A stretch of 23,043 bases of DNA from Pseudomonadota bacterium (GCA_023431055.1 JAEYXX010000160.1:1-23043), one strand, 5' to 3'. Positions 1-8,108 are shown, numbered from the stretch's first letter. Notes: generated from the letters alone by a model not told the origin. Numbers and translations: made by a program.

Positions 1-1
1 C

Positions 2-829
2 GGTTGCCTGTGCTGCACCGTGCAGGAAGAGTTCTTCCCGGTGATGCGCGAGCTGGTGGCGCGCCGTGGTGACCTAGACCATATCCTCATCGAGACCAGC
101 GGCCTGGCGTTGCCCAAACCGCTGGTACAGGCCTTCAACTGGCCAGAAATCCGCAACGCCTGCACCGTCGATGCGGTGATCACCGTGGTCGACAGCCCGG
201 CGGTGCTCGCCGGCACCTTCGCTGCCTTCCCCGACCAAGTGGACGAACAGCGCAAGCTCGACCCCAACCTCGACCACGAATCGCTGCTGCATGAACTGTT
301 CGCCGACCAGTTGGCCAGCGCCGACCTGGTGATCCTCAACAAGGCCGACCTGCTCGATGCCGAGGCACTGGCCGCCGTGCGTGCGGAAGTTGCCGAAGAA
401 CTGCCGCCCGCGGTGAAAGTCATCGAAGCACACGGCGGCGAGCTGCCGCTGGACGTGCTGCTGGGCCTGAACAGCGAGACCGAGCTGCATATCGACAGCC
501 GCCGCACCCATCACGACGATGAAGACGAAGACCACGACCACGAGGAATTCGACTCGTTCCACGTGGAACTACCGGAAACCGAGGAGGCGCGCCTGTTGGC
601 CGCGTTGAAGGACGCCGTAGCCAAGTACGGCATCCTGCGGGTGAAGGGCTTCGCAGCGATCCCCGGCAAGCCGATGCGCCTGCTGGTGCAGGGTGTCGGC
701 CAGCGCTTCGACCGCCACTTCGACCGCGCCTGGCAGGCCGATGAGCCGCGCCTGAGTCGCCTGGTGGTGATCGGCCAGCAGCTCGACCGCGCGGCTATCG
801 AGACCGAGCTGAAAGTGGCGCTGGCTTGA
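2..829 (+). CDS. cobW: CobW, G3E-family P-loop GTPase / metallochaperone (5' truncated)
   Basis: The reading frame is open from base 2, so the gene starts before the window; the GTG at 20 is internal. The first visible residues, GCLCC, are the CxCC metal-binding motif of G3E GTPases. The Walker A loop that precedes it in the family is off-window. Further on are ETSG (visible residues 31-34), the NKAD guanine-specificity motif in VILNKADLL, an acidic/histidine-rich stretch around HHDDEDEDHDHEE, and a C-terminal CobW_C-like domain ending in VALA. Family knowledge: CobW proteins are GTP-dependent cytosolic metallochaperones, and those next to cobN are thought to deliver Co(II) to the cobaltochelatase. 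The gene lies 144 bp upstream of cobN on the same strand, which supports the cobalamin assignment over the zinc-linked paralogues (YeiR/ZigA type). The family is certain and the specific role is likely. Confidence 0.94.
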   Translation, partial: GCLCCTVQEEFFPVMRELVARRGDLDHILIETSGLALPKPLVQAFNWPEIRNACTVDAVITVVDSPAVLAGTFAAFPDQVDEQRKLDPNLDHESLLHELFADQLASADLVILNKADLLDAEALAAVRAEVAEELPPAVKVIEAHGGELPLDVLLGLNSETELHIDSRRTHHDDEDEDHDHEEFDSFHVELPETEEARLLAALKDAVAKYGILRVKGFAAIPGKPMRLLVQGVGQRFDRHFDRAWQADEPRLSRLVVIGQQLDRAAIETELKVALA

Positions 830-835
830 TACGGA

Positions 836-965
836 GCGTAGGGCGTACTCGATCGTAGGGCGGACTCAGGAGCGAAGCGAACAGTCCGCCAGATAACATA
901 GGTGTACTGCTTCGCGAGTACACCCTACGGCGCTAAGACCAATCGCGGCTAAAGCCCCTCCCACA
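836..965. repeat. REP-type palindrome cluster between cobW and cobN
   Basis: Nested inverted repeats fill the cobW-cobN gap. The outer pair is CGTAGGGCGTACTCG (837-851) against CGAGTACACCCTACG (915-929), with one mismatch. The inner pair is GGCGGACT (859-866) against AGTCCGCC (883-890). A 22-nt unit of a second family (944-965, core GGCTAAAGCCCCTCCCACA) follows and recurs exactly at 4946-4967. These look like Pseudomonas intergenic REP sequences. No convincing promoter or riboswitch was seen here. Confidence 0.75.
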
Positions 966-973
966 GAACGACT

Positions 974-3900
974 ATGCACTTACTGCGCACCCAACCCGGC
1001 GCCCAATTGCCGGCCGACAGCATCGCCGACCTCGGCCAGACGCCTGCCGAGCTGGTACTTCTGTGCACGGGTGATTCGCACCTGTCGCTGTTGGCCGAAG
1101 CCGCCCGGCAGCTGCCGGACGACTACCCCAGTCTGCGTCTGGCCAGCCCGGCGCAGTTGAGCAACAACGCCTCGGTGGATTATTACGTCGAGCAGGTGCT
1201 GCAGCATGCCAAGGTCATCCTGATCTCGGTGCATGGCGGCGTGAGCTACTGGCGTTATGGCGTTGAGCGCCTGGTGGAGCTGGGCGCGCGCGGCGCCACG
1301 GTGATCATGGTGCCCGGTGACGACAAGCCCGACCCGGAGCTGAATGCCCTCGGCAACGTTGCCGAAGAAGACAGCCAGCGCCTCTGGCAGTACCTGCGCC
1401 AGGGCGGCTTGAACAATGCCCACCAGTTGTTCCGCTGCATCGGCAGCCGCTGGTTGGGGCGTGACGACCCTTGGCAGGAGCCGCAACCGCTGCCACGCGT
1501 CGGCCTCTATCACCCGCAGCGTAGCTCTGCTCAGTTGGCTGACTGGCAGACGCTGTGGCAGCCGGAGGCGCCCGTGGTGGCGTTGCTGTTCTACCGCAAT
1601 CATGTCCAGTCGGCGAACACCGCCTTCGTCGATACCTTCTGCCAGCACCTTATCGCGCAGGGGCTCAACCCGCTGCCGATTGCCGTGGCCAGCCTCAAGG
1701 AGGCGGCCTGCCTGGATCAGGTGCAGGCCTGGCTGGACGAGACGAGCACCGCGCTGATCATCAATACCACCGGCTTCGCCCTGTCCAATCCCGAGGCGCC
1801 GCAGGCGCGGGTGTTTCGCCGGGATATCCCGGTGCTGCAGGCCATCTGCTCTCTGGACAACTATGCGCAATGGCTGGCCAGCGCCCAAGGTTTGGGGTCG
1901 CGTGACCTGGCCATGCATGTGGTGCTGCCCGAGTTGGATGGCCGGCTGATCGGCACCGCCATCAGCTTCAAGGGGCTGGCCTGGCGCAGCGAGCGCAGCC
2001 AGAGCGATGTGGTGTGCTACCAGGCGCACGAGCCGGGTATGGCCTACGTCGCCGAACTGGCGCGCAACTGGTGCCGGTTGGCGATCAAAAGCAACGATCA
2101 GAAGCGAATCGGTCTAATCCTGGCCAACTACCCGACCCGCGATGGGCGTATCGGCAATGGCGTCGGCCTGGATACGCCGGCTGCCGCGCTGAATATTCTC
2201 CGCGCGCTGCAGGCGCAGGGCTATCCGGTGGATAACCTGCCGGACAGCGGTACCGCACTTGTCCATAGCCTGCTCGGCGGCGTCACCAACGATCTGGATG
2301 GCCTGGATACGCGGCCCTGCGCGCAGAGCCTGGCGCTGGACGATTACCTGGCGTTTTTCCACAGCCTGCCTGAGCAGAATCAGCAGGCGGTGCGCGAGCG
2401 CTGGGGCGAGCCCCAGCAGGATCCGATGTTCCGCAGCGGGCGGATGATGGTTGCTGGCCTGCGTTTCGGTCTGTGCTTCGTCGGCATCCAGCCGGCACGC
2501 GGCTACCAGCTCGACCCAGCAGCGGTCTACCACGACCCCGATCTGGTGCCGCCGCACGGCTATATCGCCTTCTACGCCTGGCTGCGCACGGCGTTCGCTG
2601 CCGATGCGCTGATCCACGTCGGCAAGCACGGCAACCTGGAGTGGCTGCCGGGCAAAAGCGTCGGCCTCTCCGAGGGCTGCTGGCCGCAGGCGCTGATTGG
2701 GCCGTTGCCGAATATCTACCCCTTTATCGTCAACGACCCGGGCGAGGGCGCGCAGGCCAAGCGGCGTACTCAGGCGGTAATCATCGACCACCTGATGCCG
2801 CCGCTGACCCGCGCGGAAAGCTACGGCCCGCTGCGCGATCTGGAGCGCCTGGCCGACGAGTATTACGACGCCAGCCAGCTCGACCAGCGCCGCGCCGTCG
2901 AGCTGCGCGGCGAGATTCTCACCAAGGTGCGCGAAGCCAGCCTCGACCGCGAATTGGGTCTGCAACTCAACGACGACGCCGATAGCTGGTTGCCGCAGCT
3001 AGACGCCTACCTGTGCGACCTCAAGGAATCGCAGATCCGCGATGGCCTGCATGTGTTCGGCGAGTCGCCGGCCGGGCAACTGCGCCGCGATACGCTGCTG
3101 GCGCTGCTGCGCATTCCCCGTGGCGATGGTCAGGGCGCCAATGCCAGCCTGCTGCGCGCGCTGGCCCGTGGCCTGGAACTGGGCCTCGATCCGCTGGACT
3201 GTGATATGGGCCAGCCCTGGGATGGGCTGCGTCCACAGGCGTTGCAGGCTGTGGATAACAGCCTGTGGCGTACCGTCGGCGATACTCGCGAGCGCTTGGA
3301 GCTGTTGGCGCTGAGGTTGATCGAGCAGCGTCTGGCGGGTGAGCGCATTGACGCTTTCGGTGCCGAGGTGGCGCTGATCCTCGACGACCTGGCCAAGCAT
3401 ATCGCGCCGTTGCTGGATGCCTGCGGCGACGCCGAAATGGGCGGTCTGCTGGCCGCGCTGGAGGGGCGTTTCGTCCCTGCCGGACCCAGTGGCGCGCCCA
3501 GTCGCGGGCGTCTGGATGTGCTACCCACCGGGCGCAACTTCTTTACCGTCGATGTGCGCCACCTGCCCACGCCGACTGCCTGGCGCCTCGGCGTGCAGGC
3601 GGCGGATCGTCTGCTGGAGCGCCATCTGCAAGACGAAGGCGACCACCTGCGCCAGCTCGGCCTGTCGGTATGGGGTACGGCGACCATGCGCACCGGCGGC
3701 GATGATGTCGCCCAGGCCCTGGCGCTGATGGGTGTGCGCCCGGTATGGCAGCCGGGCAGCCAGCGCGTCGAGCGTTTCGAGGTGCTGCCGCTGGAACAGC
3801 TCGGTCGGCCACGGGTGGACGTCACCCTGCGCGTCTCGGGTTTCTTCCGCGATGCCTTCAGCAACCTGATCCGCCTGTTCGACGAGGCCGTGCAGGCGGT

Positions 3901-4720
3901 GATCGAGCTGGACGAGCCGGAAGACATGAACCCGCTGTCGGCGCGGGTCTGGCGTGAGTCGCTGGCACTCAAGGACAGCGGCCTGGATGAAGCCGAAGCG
4001 CGGCGCCAGGCCGGCTGGCGGGTGTTCGGCGCCAAGCCGGGCGCCTATGGCGCCGGGGTGCAGAACGCCATCGAGGAACGCCTGTGGCAGAGCCGTGCGG
4101 ACCTGGCCGAGGTCTACCTCAACTGGGGCGGTTACGCCTACGGCAGCGGCGCCGAGGGTGCGCCGGCCATAGAGCGCTTCGTCGAGCGCCTGGAGCAGAT
4201 GCAGGCAGTGCTGCACAACCAGGACAACCGCGAGCACGACATCCTCGATTCCAACGACTACTACCAGTTCCAGGGCGGCATGCTGGCAGCGGTGGAAACC
4301 CTGCGCGGGCTCAAGGTGGCCAGCTACTTCGGCGACAACAGTCAGCCGGACACCCCGCGTATTCTCACCTTAAAGGAAGAGCTTAACCGCGTGGTACGTG
4401 CCCGTGCTGCCAATCCCAAGTGGATCGAGGGCATGAAGCGCCATGGCTACAAGGGTGCTTTCGAGCTAGCCGCGACCATCGACTACCTGTTCGCCTTCGA
4501 CGCCACTAGCGAGCTGGTCGATGACCACCAGTACGCGCTGCTGACCGATGCCTACCTGCTAGACAAAGACACTCGCGACTTTATCCAGCAGCACAACCCG
4601 GGGGCGCTCAACGATATCCTCGAGCGTCTGCTGGAAGCCCAGCAACGCGGCCTGTGGGAGAATCCCGGTGAGTACCGCGAGGCGCTGGAAAACCTGCTGC
4701 TCGATAGCGAGGAGTCATGA
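974..4720 (+). CDS. cobN: Aerobic cobaltochelatase large subunit CobN
   Basis: A 1248-aa protein, the usual CobN length. CobN is the substrate-binding large subunit of the ATP-dependent chelatase that inserts Co(II) into hydrogenobyrinate a,c-diamide. It is homologous to the magnesium chelatase subunit ChlH/BchH. The conserved block with HGNLEWLPGK (residues 552-561), followed by GPLPNIYPFIVNDPGEG and the stretch through MPPLTRAESYGPLRDLE, is typical of the family. The C-terminal half carries the conserved region around LTLKEELNRVVRARAANPKW. The start MHLLRTQPG is the usual one for pseudomonad CobN, although the ATG at 974 has no strong Shine-Dalgarno sequence. It lies in line with cobW upstream and chlD downstream. 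No cobS or cobT gene is present in the window; the partner subunits are probably made from chlD. Confidence 0.97.
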   Translation: MHLLRTQPGAQLPADSIADLGQTPAELVLLCTGDSHLSLLAEAARQLPDDYPSLRLASPAQLSNNASVDYYVEQVLQHAKVILISVHGGVSYWRYGVERLVELGARGATVIMVPGDDKPDPELNALGNVAEEDSQRLWQYLRQGGLNNAHQLFRCIGSRWLGRDDPWQEPQPLPRVGLYHPQRSSAQLADWQTLWQPEAPVVALLFYRNHVQSANTAFVDTFCQHLIAQGLNPLPIAVASLKEAACLDQVQAWLDETSTALIINTTGFALSNPEAPQARVFRRDIPVLQAICSLDNYAQWLASAQGLGSRDLAMHVVLPELDGRLIGTAISFKGLAWRSERSQSDVVCYQAHEPGMAYVAELARNWCRLAIKSNDQKRIGLILANYPTRDGRIGNGVGLDTPAAALNILRALQAQGYPVDNLPDSGTALVHSLLGGVTNDLDGLDTRPCAQSLALDDYLAFFHSLPEQNQQAVRERWGEPQQDPMFRSGRMMVAGLRFGLCFVGIQPARGYQLDPAAVYHDPDLVPPHGYIAFYAWLRTAFAADALIHVGKHGNLEWLPGKSVGLSEGCWPQALIGPLPNIYPFIVNDPGEGAQAKRRTQAVIIDHLMPPLTRAESYGPLRDLERLADEYYDASQLDQRRAVELRGEILTKVREASLDRELGLQLNDDADSWLPQLDAYLCDLKESQIRDGLHVFGESPAGQLRRDTLLALLRIPRGDGQGANASLLRALARGLELGLDPLDCDMGQPWDGLRPQALQAVDNSLWRTVGDTRERLELLALRLIEQRLAGERIDAFGAEVALILDDLAKHIAPLLDACGDAEMGGLLAALEGRFVPAGPSGAPSRGRLDVLPTGRNFFTVDVRHLPTPTAWRLGVQAADRLLERHLQDEGDHLRQLGLSVWGTATMRTGGDDVAQALALMGVRPVWQPGSQRVERFEVLPLEQLGRPRVDVTLRVSGFFRDAFSNLIRLFDEAVQAVIELDEPEDMNPLSARVWRESLALKDSGLDEAEARRQAGWRVFGAKPGAYGAGVQNAIEERLWQSRADLAEVYLNWGGYAYGSGAEGAPAIERFVERLEQMQAVLHNQDNREHDILDSNDYYQFQGGMLAAVETLRGLKVASYFGDNSQPDTPRILTLKEELNRVVRARAANPKWIEGMKRHGYKGAFELAATIDYLFAFDATSELVDDHQYALLTDAYLLDKDTRDFIQQHNPGALNDILERLLEAQQRGLWENPGEYREALENLLLDSEES

Positions 4721-4731
4721 AGCGACACTTT

Positions 4732-4902
4732 CCCGTAGGGTGGGTTAGCCGCCTGTCATGGTTGCTGGCCAACTCGCTGAAGCGGGTGCGGCGTAACCCA
4801 CCATCGGTGTCACGCCTGGCATCGCCCGGTGGGTTACGCGGCGCGCTACTCTCCTACGCGGCTGCACGATCAGCACTTTGCGCCGCTAACCCACCCTACG
4901 GG
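4732..4902. repeat. Large REP-type inverted repeat, GTAGGGTGGGTTA family
   Basis: The outer arms are a perfect 18-nt inverted pair, CCCGTAGGGTGGGTTAGC (4732-4749) and its complement (4885-4902). Inner arms GCGTAACCCACC (4791-4802) and GGTGGGTTACGC (4828-4839) form a second hairpin. The element occupies most of the 286-bp cobN-chlD gap. A 97-codon frame across it is only translated repeat. Long hairpins of this kind could reduce read-through or stabilise the upstream cobN message; that is inference. Confidence 0.8.
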
Positions 4903-4916
4903 TGCAGCGTGCCCAT

Positions 4917-4967
4917 TGTGGGAGGCGCTTCAGCGGCGACATGCTCGCGGCTAAAGCCCCTCCCACA
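4917..4967. repeat. REP hairpin, TGTGGGAGG family
   Basis: TGTGGGAGG (4917-4925) pairs perfectly with CCTCCCACA (4959-4967). The right arm region 4946-4967 is identical over 22 nt to 944-965 upstream of cobN, so the same REP family brackets cobN. Confidence 0.8.
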
Positions 4968-5006
4968 AAAGCCAGGTGCGACCGCTCACCTCCACGGATC
5001 ACTGCC

Positions 5007-6011
5007 ATGACCGAACATCACTTCCCCCTTGCCGCCGTGGTCGGCGCCGATTCGCTGAAGCTGGCGCTGTGCCTGGCGGCCATCGATCCGGCCATCGGCG
5101 GCGTGCTGATCGAGGGCCCGCGCGGCATGGCCAAGTCCACCCTGGCCCGTGGCCTGGCCGATCTGCTGGAGGGCGGGCGCTTCGTCACCCTGCCGCTGGG
5201 GGCGAGCGAGGAGCGCATCGTCGGCACGCTGGATCTGGACGCGGCGCTGGGCGAGGGCCGCGCGCAGTTTTCCCCCGGGCTGCTGGCCCGCGCCGACGGC
5301 GGCGTGTTGTATGTCGATGAGGTCAACCTGCTGCCCGATCATCTGGTCGACCTGCTGCTCGATGCCGCCGCCAGCGGGGTCAACCATGTCGAGCGTGACG
5401 GCATCTCCCATCGGCATGCCGCGCGCTTCGTGCTGATCGGCACCATGAACGTCGAGGAAGGCGAACTGCGCCCGCAACTGCTCGACCGCTTCGGCCTCAA
5501 TCTGGCCCTAGATGGCCAGCCGCAGCCGGCCGAGCGCGCCGAGATCGTGCGTCGCCGTCTGGCCTTCGATGCCGACCCCGCCGCCTTCCTGCAACGCTGG
5601 CAGGACGAGCAGGATGCCCTGGCGATGCGTTGCCAGAATGCCCGCCAGCGCCTGGCGGATATTCCGCTGGATGACGGGGCGCTGGGCGAGATCAGCCAGC
5701 GCTGCTTCACTGCCGGCGTCGACGGTCTGCGCGCCGATCTGGTCTGGCTGCGCGCCGCCCGTGCCCATGCCGCCTGGCGTGGCGCGACGGGTATCGAGCC
5801 TGTGGATATCGATGCGGTGGAGGACTTTGTCCTGCGCCATCGCCGTCGCCAGCAACAACCGCCGGCTGCCACGCCGCCCGACGAGCAGCGCCAGGCGCCG
5901 CAGTTGGCGCGAGAACAGAGCCAGGGTGAAGGTCAGTGGGGCGAGCTGCCGGCTCAGTCACAGGCCATGGGCGAGCGGCGTGTGCCGCCGCGTTGGCCAA
6001 AAAAGCTCTGA
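5007..6011 (+). CDS. ChlI-type AAA+ ATPase small subunit (unshifted product of the chlD gene)
   Basis: Translation without frameshifting gives 334 aa ending PKKL with TGA at 6009-6011. The sequence is a full MoxR/ChlI-type AAA+ ATPase with intact Walker A (37-45), Walker B (101-109), sensor and arginine-containing motifs. It should therefore be catalytically competent, unlike the degenerate AAA domain of many dedicated ChlD proteins. The ATG at 5007 (MTEHHFPLAAVVGADSLKLA) is preferred; the in-frame upstream start at 4902 would translate REP DNA. No strong Shine-Dalgarno sequence is visible. On its own it would be annotated as a magnesium chelatase subunit. Next to cobN, with no chlorophyll genes in sight, a cobaltochelatase role is the better reading. 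Confidence 0.9.
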   Translation: MTEHHFPLAAVVGADSLKLALCLAAIDPAIGGVLIEGPRGMAKSTLARGLADLLEGGRFVTLPLGASEERIVGTLDLDAALGEGRAQFSPGLLARADGGVLYVDEVNLLPDHLVDLLLDAAASGVNHVERDGISHRHAARFVLIGTMNVEEGELRPQLLDRFGLNLALDGQPQPAERAEIVRRRLAFDADPAAFLQRWQDEQDALAMRCQNARQRLADIPLDDGALGEISQRCFTAGVDGLRADLVWLRAARAHAAWRGATGIEPVDIDAVEDFVLRHRRRQQQPPAATPPDEQRQAPQLAREQSQGEGQWGELPAQSQAMGERRVPPRWPKKL

Positions 6012-6703
6012 GCATCCGCCCGCGTACAGCCACTGGCGCGGATGCCCGTAACCGGCCCGGACGACTCGGCGGCGGCCTGCGGGGTGCTGCGCGTAGCGGC
6101 GTGGCCGGTCGTATCGACTGGGCGGCGACCCTGCGCCAGGGCCGGCCGCAACGCCGCGAACAGTTGGTGCTGCGCCCGCGCAGCCAGCAGGCTGAGGAAC
6201 TCTGGCTGGTGCTGGTCGATGCCTCTGCCTCGACCCGGCGCCATGGTGCGCTGAGCCTGGCTAAGGGCGTGCTAGCGGAGGTGTTCGACAGCGCCTATCG
6301 CCAGCGTGCGCGCCTGGCCGTGCTGCAGGCCGGTGGTCGTGAGGCGCAATGGCTATGGCAGGGGCGCAAGGCCAGTGCTGAACTGCATCGATGGCTTCAC
6401 GAACTGGGCGCCGGTGGCGGCACGCCGCTGCTCGATGCGCTGCAACAGGCGGGTGACTGGCTGCTACGTCGCCAGCGACTGAAGCCGCACGAACGCCAGC
6501 GCCTGCTGATCCTGACCGATGGCCGTTTGCGTGATCTTCCAGCGTTGGCGCCGCTGCCGTGCCCGACCCTGCTGCTCGACACTGAGCGCGCGCCCATCCG
6601 CCTGGGCCGCGCCCGCCAGCTGGCGCAGGCGCTACAGGCCGAGTATCACCATATCGACGACCTGGCACCCGGCGTGCCAGGGCGCACCTGGAGAACCCCA
6701 TGA
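5007..6703 (+). CDS. chlD: ChlD-type chelatase medium subunit (AAA+ / VWA), made by -1 frameshift
   Basis: The full product is read from ATG 5007 in one frame to 6005, then in the -1 frame to the TGA at 6701-6703: 333 + 232 = 565 aa, a plausible ChlD/BchD length. The N-terminal AAA+ module has Walker A GPRGMAKST (37-45), Walker B LYVDEVNLL (101-109) and the sensor stretch GTMN...LLDRFGL (145-163). A charged linker around residues 308-332 leads to a von Willebrand A domain with the MIDAS motif DASAS (405-409), GGGT (470-473) and TDGR (504-507). With CobN it should form the Co(II)-inserting motor complex, as ChlD does with ChlH. The frame junction reads KK then ALSIRPR. The alternative, a separate VWA gene starting at GTG 5936, would give an odd N-terminus. 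The last bases overlap cobF as ATGA. Confidence 0.85.
5999..6045 (+). promoter_or_regulatory. Programmed -1 ribosomal frameshift signal (slippery heptamer plus hairpin)
   Basis: In the AAA+ frame the codons run CCA AAA AAG CTC TGA, so A AAA AAG (5999-6005) is in register as a classical -1 slippery heptamer, the same one used in E. coli dnaX. After a 6-nt spacer (6006-6011, containing the zero-frame stop) there is a perfect 8-bp hairpin: GCATCCGC (6012-6019) with GCGGATGC (6038-6045), loop 18 nt. A -1 shift enters exactly the frame that encodes the VWA domain. No Shine-Dalgarno-like stimulator is evident just upstream. Heptamer, spacer, hairpin and frame are all read directly; efficiency is unknown. 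Confidence 0.85.
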
Positions 6704-7461
6704 AAACCCTGCTGCTGGTCGGCATCGGCGCCGGCGACCCGGACTACATCACCTACCAGGCGATCAAGGCGCTGCGCCGCAGCGACGTGATCTTCCTGAT
6801 GGACAAGGGCGCGGCCAAGCACAAGCTCAACGCCCTGCGCCGCGAGATCTGCGCACGCTTTCTCGACGGCCACACACCGCGTTTCGCCGAAGGTCAGCAG
6901 CCGGAGCGCGAGCGCGAAGCGGCTGACTACCGCGCCAGCGTCGACGAACTCAACCGCGACAAGCAGGCGGTGTTCGAGCAGCTTATTGACGAGCAGATGG
7001 CCGATGGCGAAACGGCGGCCTTTATGGTCTGGGGCGACCCGTCGCTGTACGACAGCAGCATCCGCATCATCGAAGCCATCGCCGCGCGGCGCAGCGATTT
7101 CGTCTATGACGTGATCCCCGGCATTACCAGCCTGCAGGCGCTGACCGCGCGCCACCGCATCCCGCTCAACAGCATCGGTCGCGCCGTGGAAATCACCACC
7201 GGCCGCCTGCTCGCCGAAGGCTGGCCGCAGGGCGTAGACAGCGCGGCGGTGATGCTCGATGCCAAGGATACCTACCGCCGCTTCGTCGGCCAGGGCCTGC
7301 ATATCTACTGGGGCGCATACGTGGGTACTGCTGACGAAATCCTCATTGCCGGCCCGCTGGACGAAGTGGCCGAACGCATCGCCACCACCCGTGCCGAAGC
7401 ACGGGAGCGCAATGGATGGATCATGGATAGTTATCTGCTGCGTAAGGAAGGTATGGCGTAG
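6700..7461 (+). CDS. cobF: CobF, precorrin-6A synthase (deacetylating)
   Basis: A 253-aa SAM-dependent tetrapyrrole methyltransferase. It has the N-terminal glycine loop GIGAGDP (8-14), WGDPSLYDS (111-119) and VIPGITSLQAL (138-148), and ends in a GWIMDSYLLRK-type tail as in characterised CobF. CobF methylates C-1 of precorrin-5 and releases the extruded acetyl group, a step of the aerobic B12 pathway in the cytosol. That matches an aerobic CobN chelatase upstream. Its ATG overlaps the chlD stop (ATGA, 6700-6703), which suggests translational coupling, and GGAG about 6 nt upstream serves as ribosome-binding site. It is the last gene of the left cobalamin block. Confidence 0.95.
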   Translation: MKTLLLVGIGAGDPDYITYQAIKALRRSDVIFLMDKGAAKHKLNALRREICARFLDGHTPRFAEGQQPEREREAADYRASVDELNRDKQAVFEQLIDEQMADGETAAFMVWGDPSLYDSSIRIIEAIAARRSDFVYDVIPGITSLQALTARHRIPLNSIGRAVEITTGRLLAEGWPQGVDSAAVMLDAKDTYRRFVGQGLHIYWGAYVGTADEILIAGPLDEVAERIATTRAEARERNGWIMDSYLLRKEGMA

Positions 7462-7477
7462 GGCCGAGGGCAGAAGC

Positions 7478-7503
7478 GGTGGACAAGAAGAGCGTTGTCC
7501 ACC
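7478..7503. terminator. Perfect 9-bp hairpin between convergent genes (REP-derived, terminator-like)
   Basis: GGTGGACAA (7478-7486) and TTGTCCACC (7495-7503) pair perfectly around an 8-nt loop. On the - strand it begins with the GTAGGGTGG head shared by other intergenic repeats here. It lies 16 nt past the cobF stop and just beyond the 3' end of the convergent gene at 7511, so it may stop transcription from both sides. There is no T-run, so intrinsic termination is uncertain. Confidence 0.5.
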
Positions 7504-7510
7504 CTACGCG

Positions 7511-8092
7511 TCACGGACGATAAGTCTCGAACCGAATGGGCGCTTCGCGTTTTCCGCTAATGACTTTGTGTACGTTGCGAACCAGTGCATCGGCATCCGG
7601 ATTCTGGCTCTCATTCAGAACCCAGTTTTCGAAGATTCGTTTGTGAAATACCCAGTCCTTCAAGGCCGGGTCGTAGCGGAAGGTGATGTAGTCCGTCCAG
7701 TGCTGACCGCAGGCAACACCATTTTCGATGGTGAAGTACCGATGTTTGATGGCTAGCCCCTGGGTATCGGCGTCAAACGGGTCGCATTGACCGCCCTCAT
7801 TGATCTTGAACACCACTTGGTCATTGCGAGCACGCAGCGCGTAAGCGCCATCGACAGTTTGGGTGAAGATCAGCAGAGGCCGTGGTGGTGCTTCCTGCTC
7901 GCTGGCCAGAGTCGTTTCTTCAGGCTTATGCAGAACGACGAGGTAATCGGTCAGCGTGTCGCCATCCAATTCGCCAGACTCGTAAACCCATACCGAATAA
8001 TCGGCAGGAATACTCTCGATAATGCCTGCTGGCAGTTCGTTGCCAGCCGCCAATGAAGAAAAAGCCAGTGCTGCATACAGTAGCTTCTTCAT
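7511..8092 (-). CDS. Exported protein of unknown function, paired with a TonB receptor
   Basis: A 193-aa product from ATG 8092, chosen because it begins with a signal peptide (MKKLLYAALAFSSLAAG) and has AGGGAG 7 nt upstream; the longer frame to 8194 runs into the receptor gene. An Asp-rich motif, ELDGDTLTDYLVVL, right after the signal resembles the FG-GAP/VCBS-type calcium loop found in many secreted proteins. Two cysteines, in GGQCDPFD and GVACGQHW, could form a disulfide in the periplasm. I do not recognise the family. The start is 16 nt after the stop of the TonB-dependent receptor on the same strand, so the two are very probably co-transcribed and may act together. A role in handling the receptor's ligand is inference only. 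Confidence 0.8.
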   Translation of the reverse strand: MKKLLYAALAFSSLAAGNELPAGIIESIPADYSVWVYESGELDGDTLTDYLVVLHKPEETTLASEQEAPPRPLLIFTQTVDGAYALRARNDQVVFKINEGGQCDPFDADTQGLAIKHRYFTIENGVACGQHWTDYITFRYDPALKDWVFHKRIFENWVLNESQNPDADALVRNVHKVISGKREAPIRFETYRP

Positions 8093-8108
8093 CGGTTTTC
8101 TCCCTACC

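Noticed and set aside
4902..5006. In-frame upstream extension of the chlD ATPase
   Set aside because: It would translate REP DNA; the family alignment begins at the ATG at 5007.
4717..5010. 97-codon frame between cobN and chlD
   Set aside because: It translates the REP inverted repeats and has no protein-like composition.
5936..6703. Independent VWA gene starting at GTG 5936
   Set aside because: Its first 20-odd residues are an unnatural Ala/Gly/Arg string from the other frame of the ATPase; the frameshift junction at 5999-6005 gives a sensible protein.
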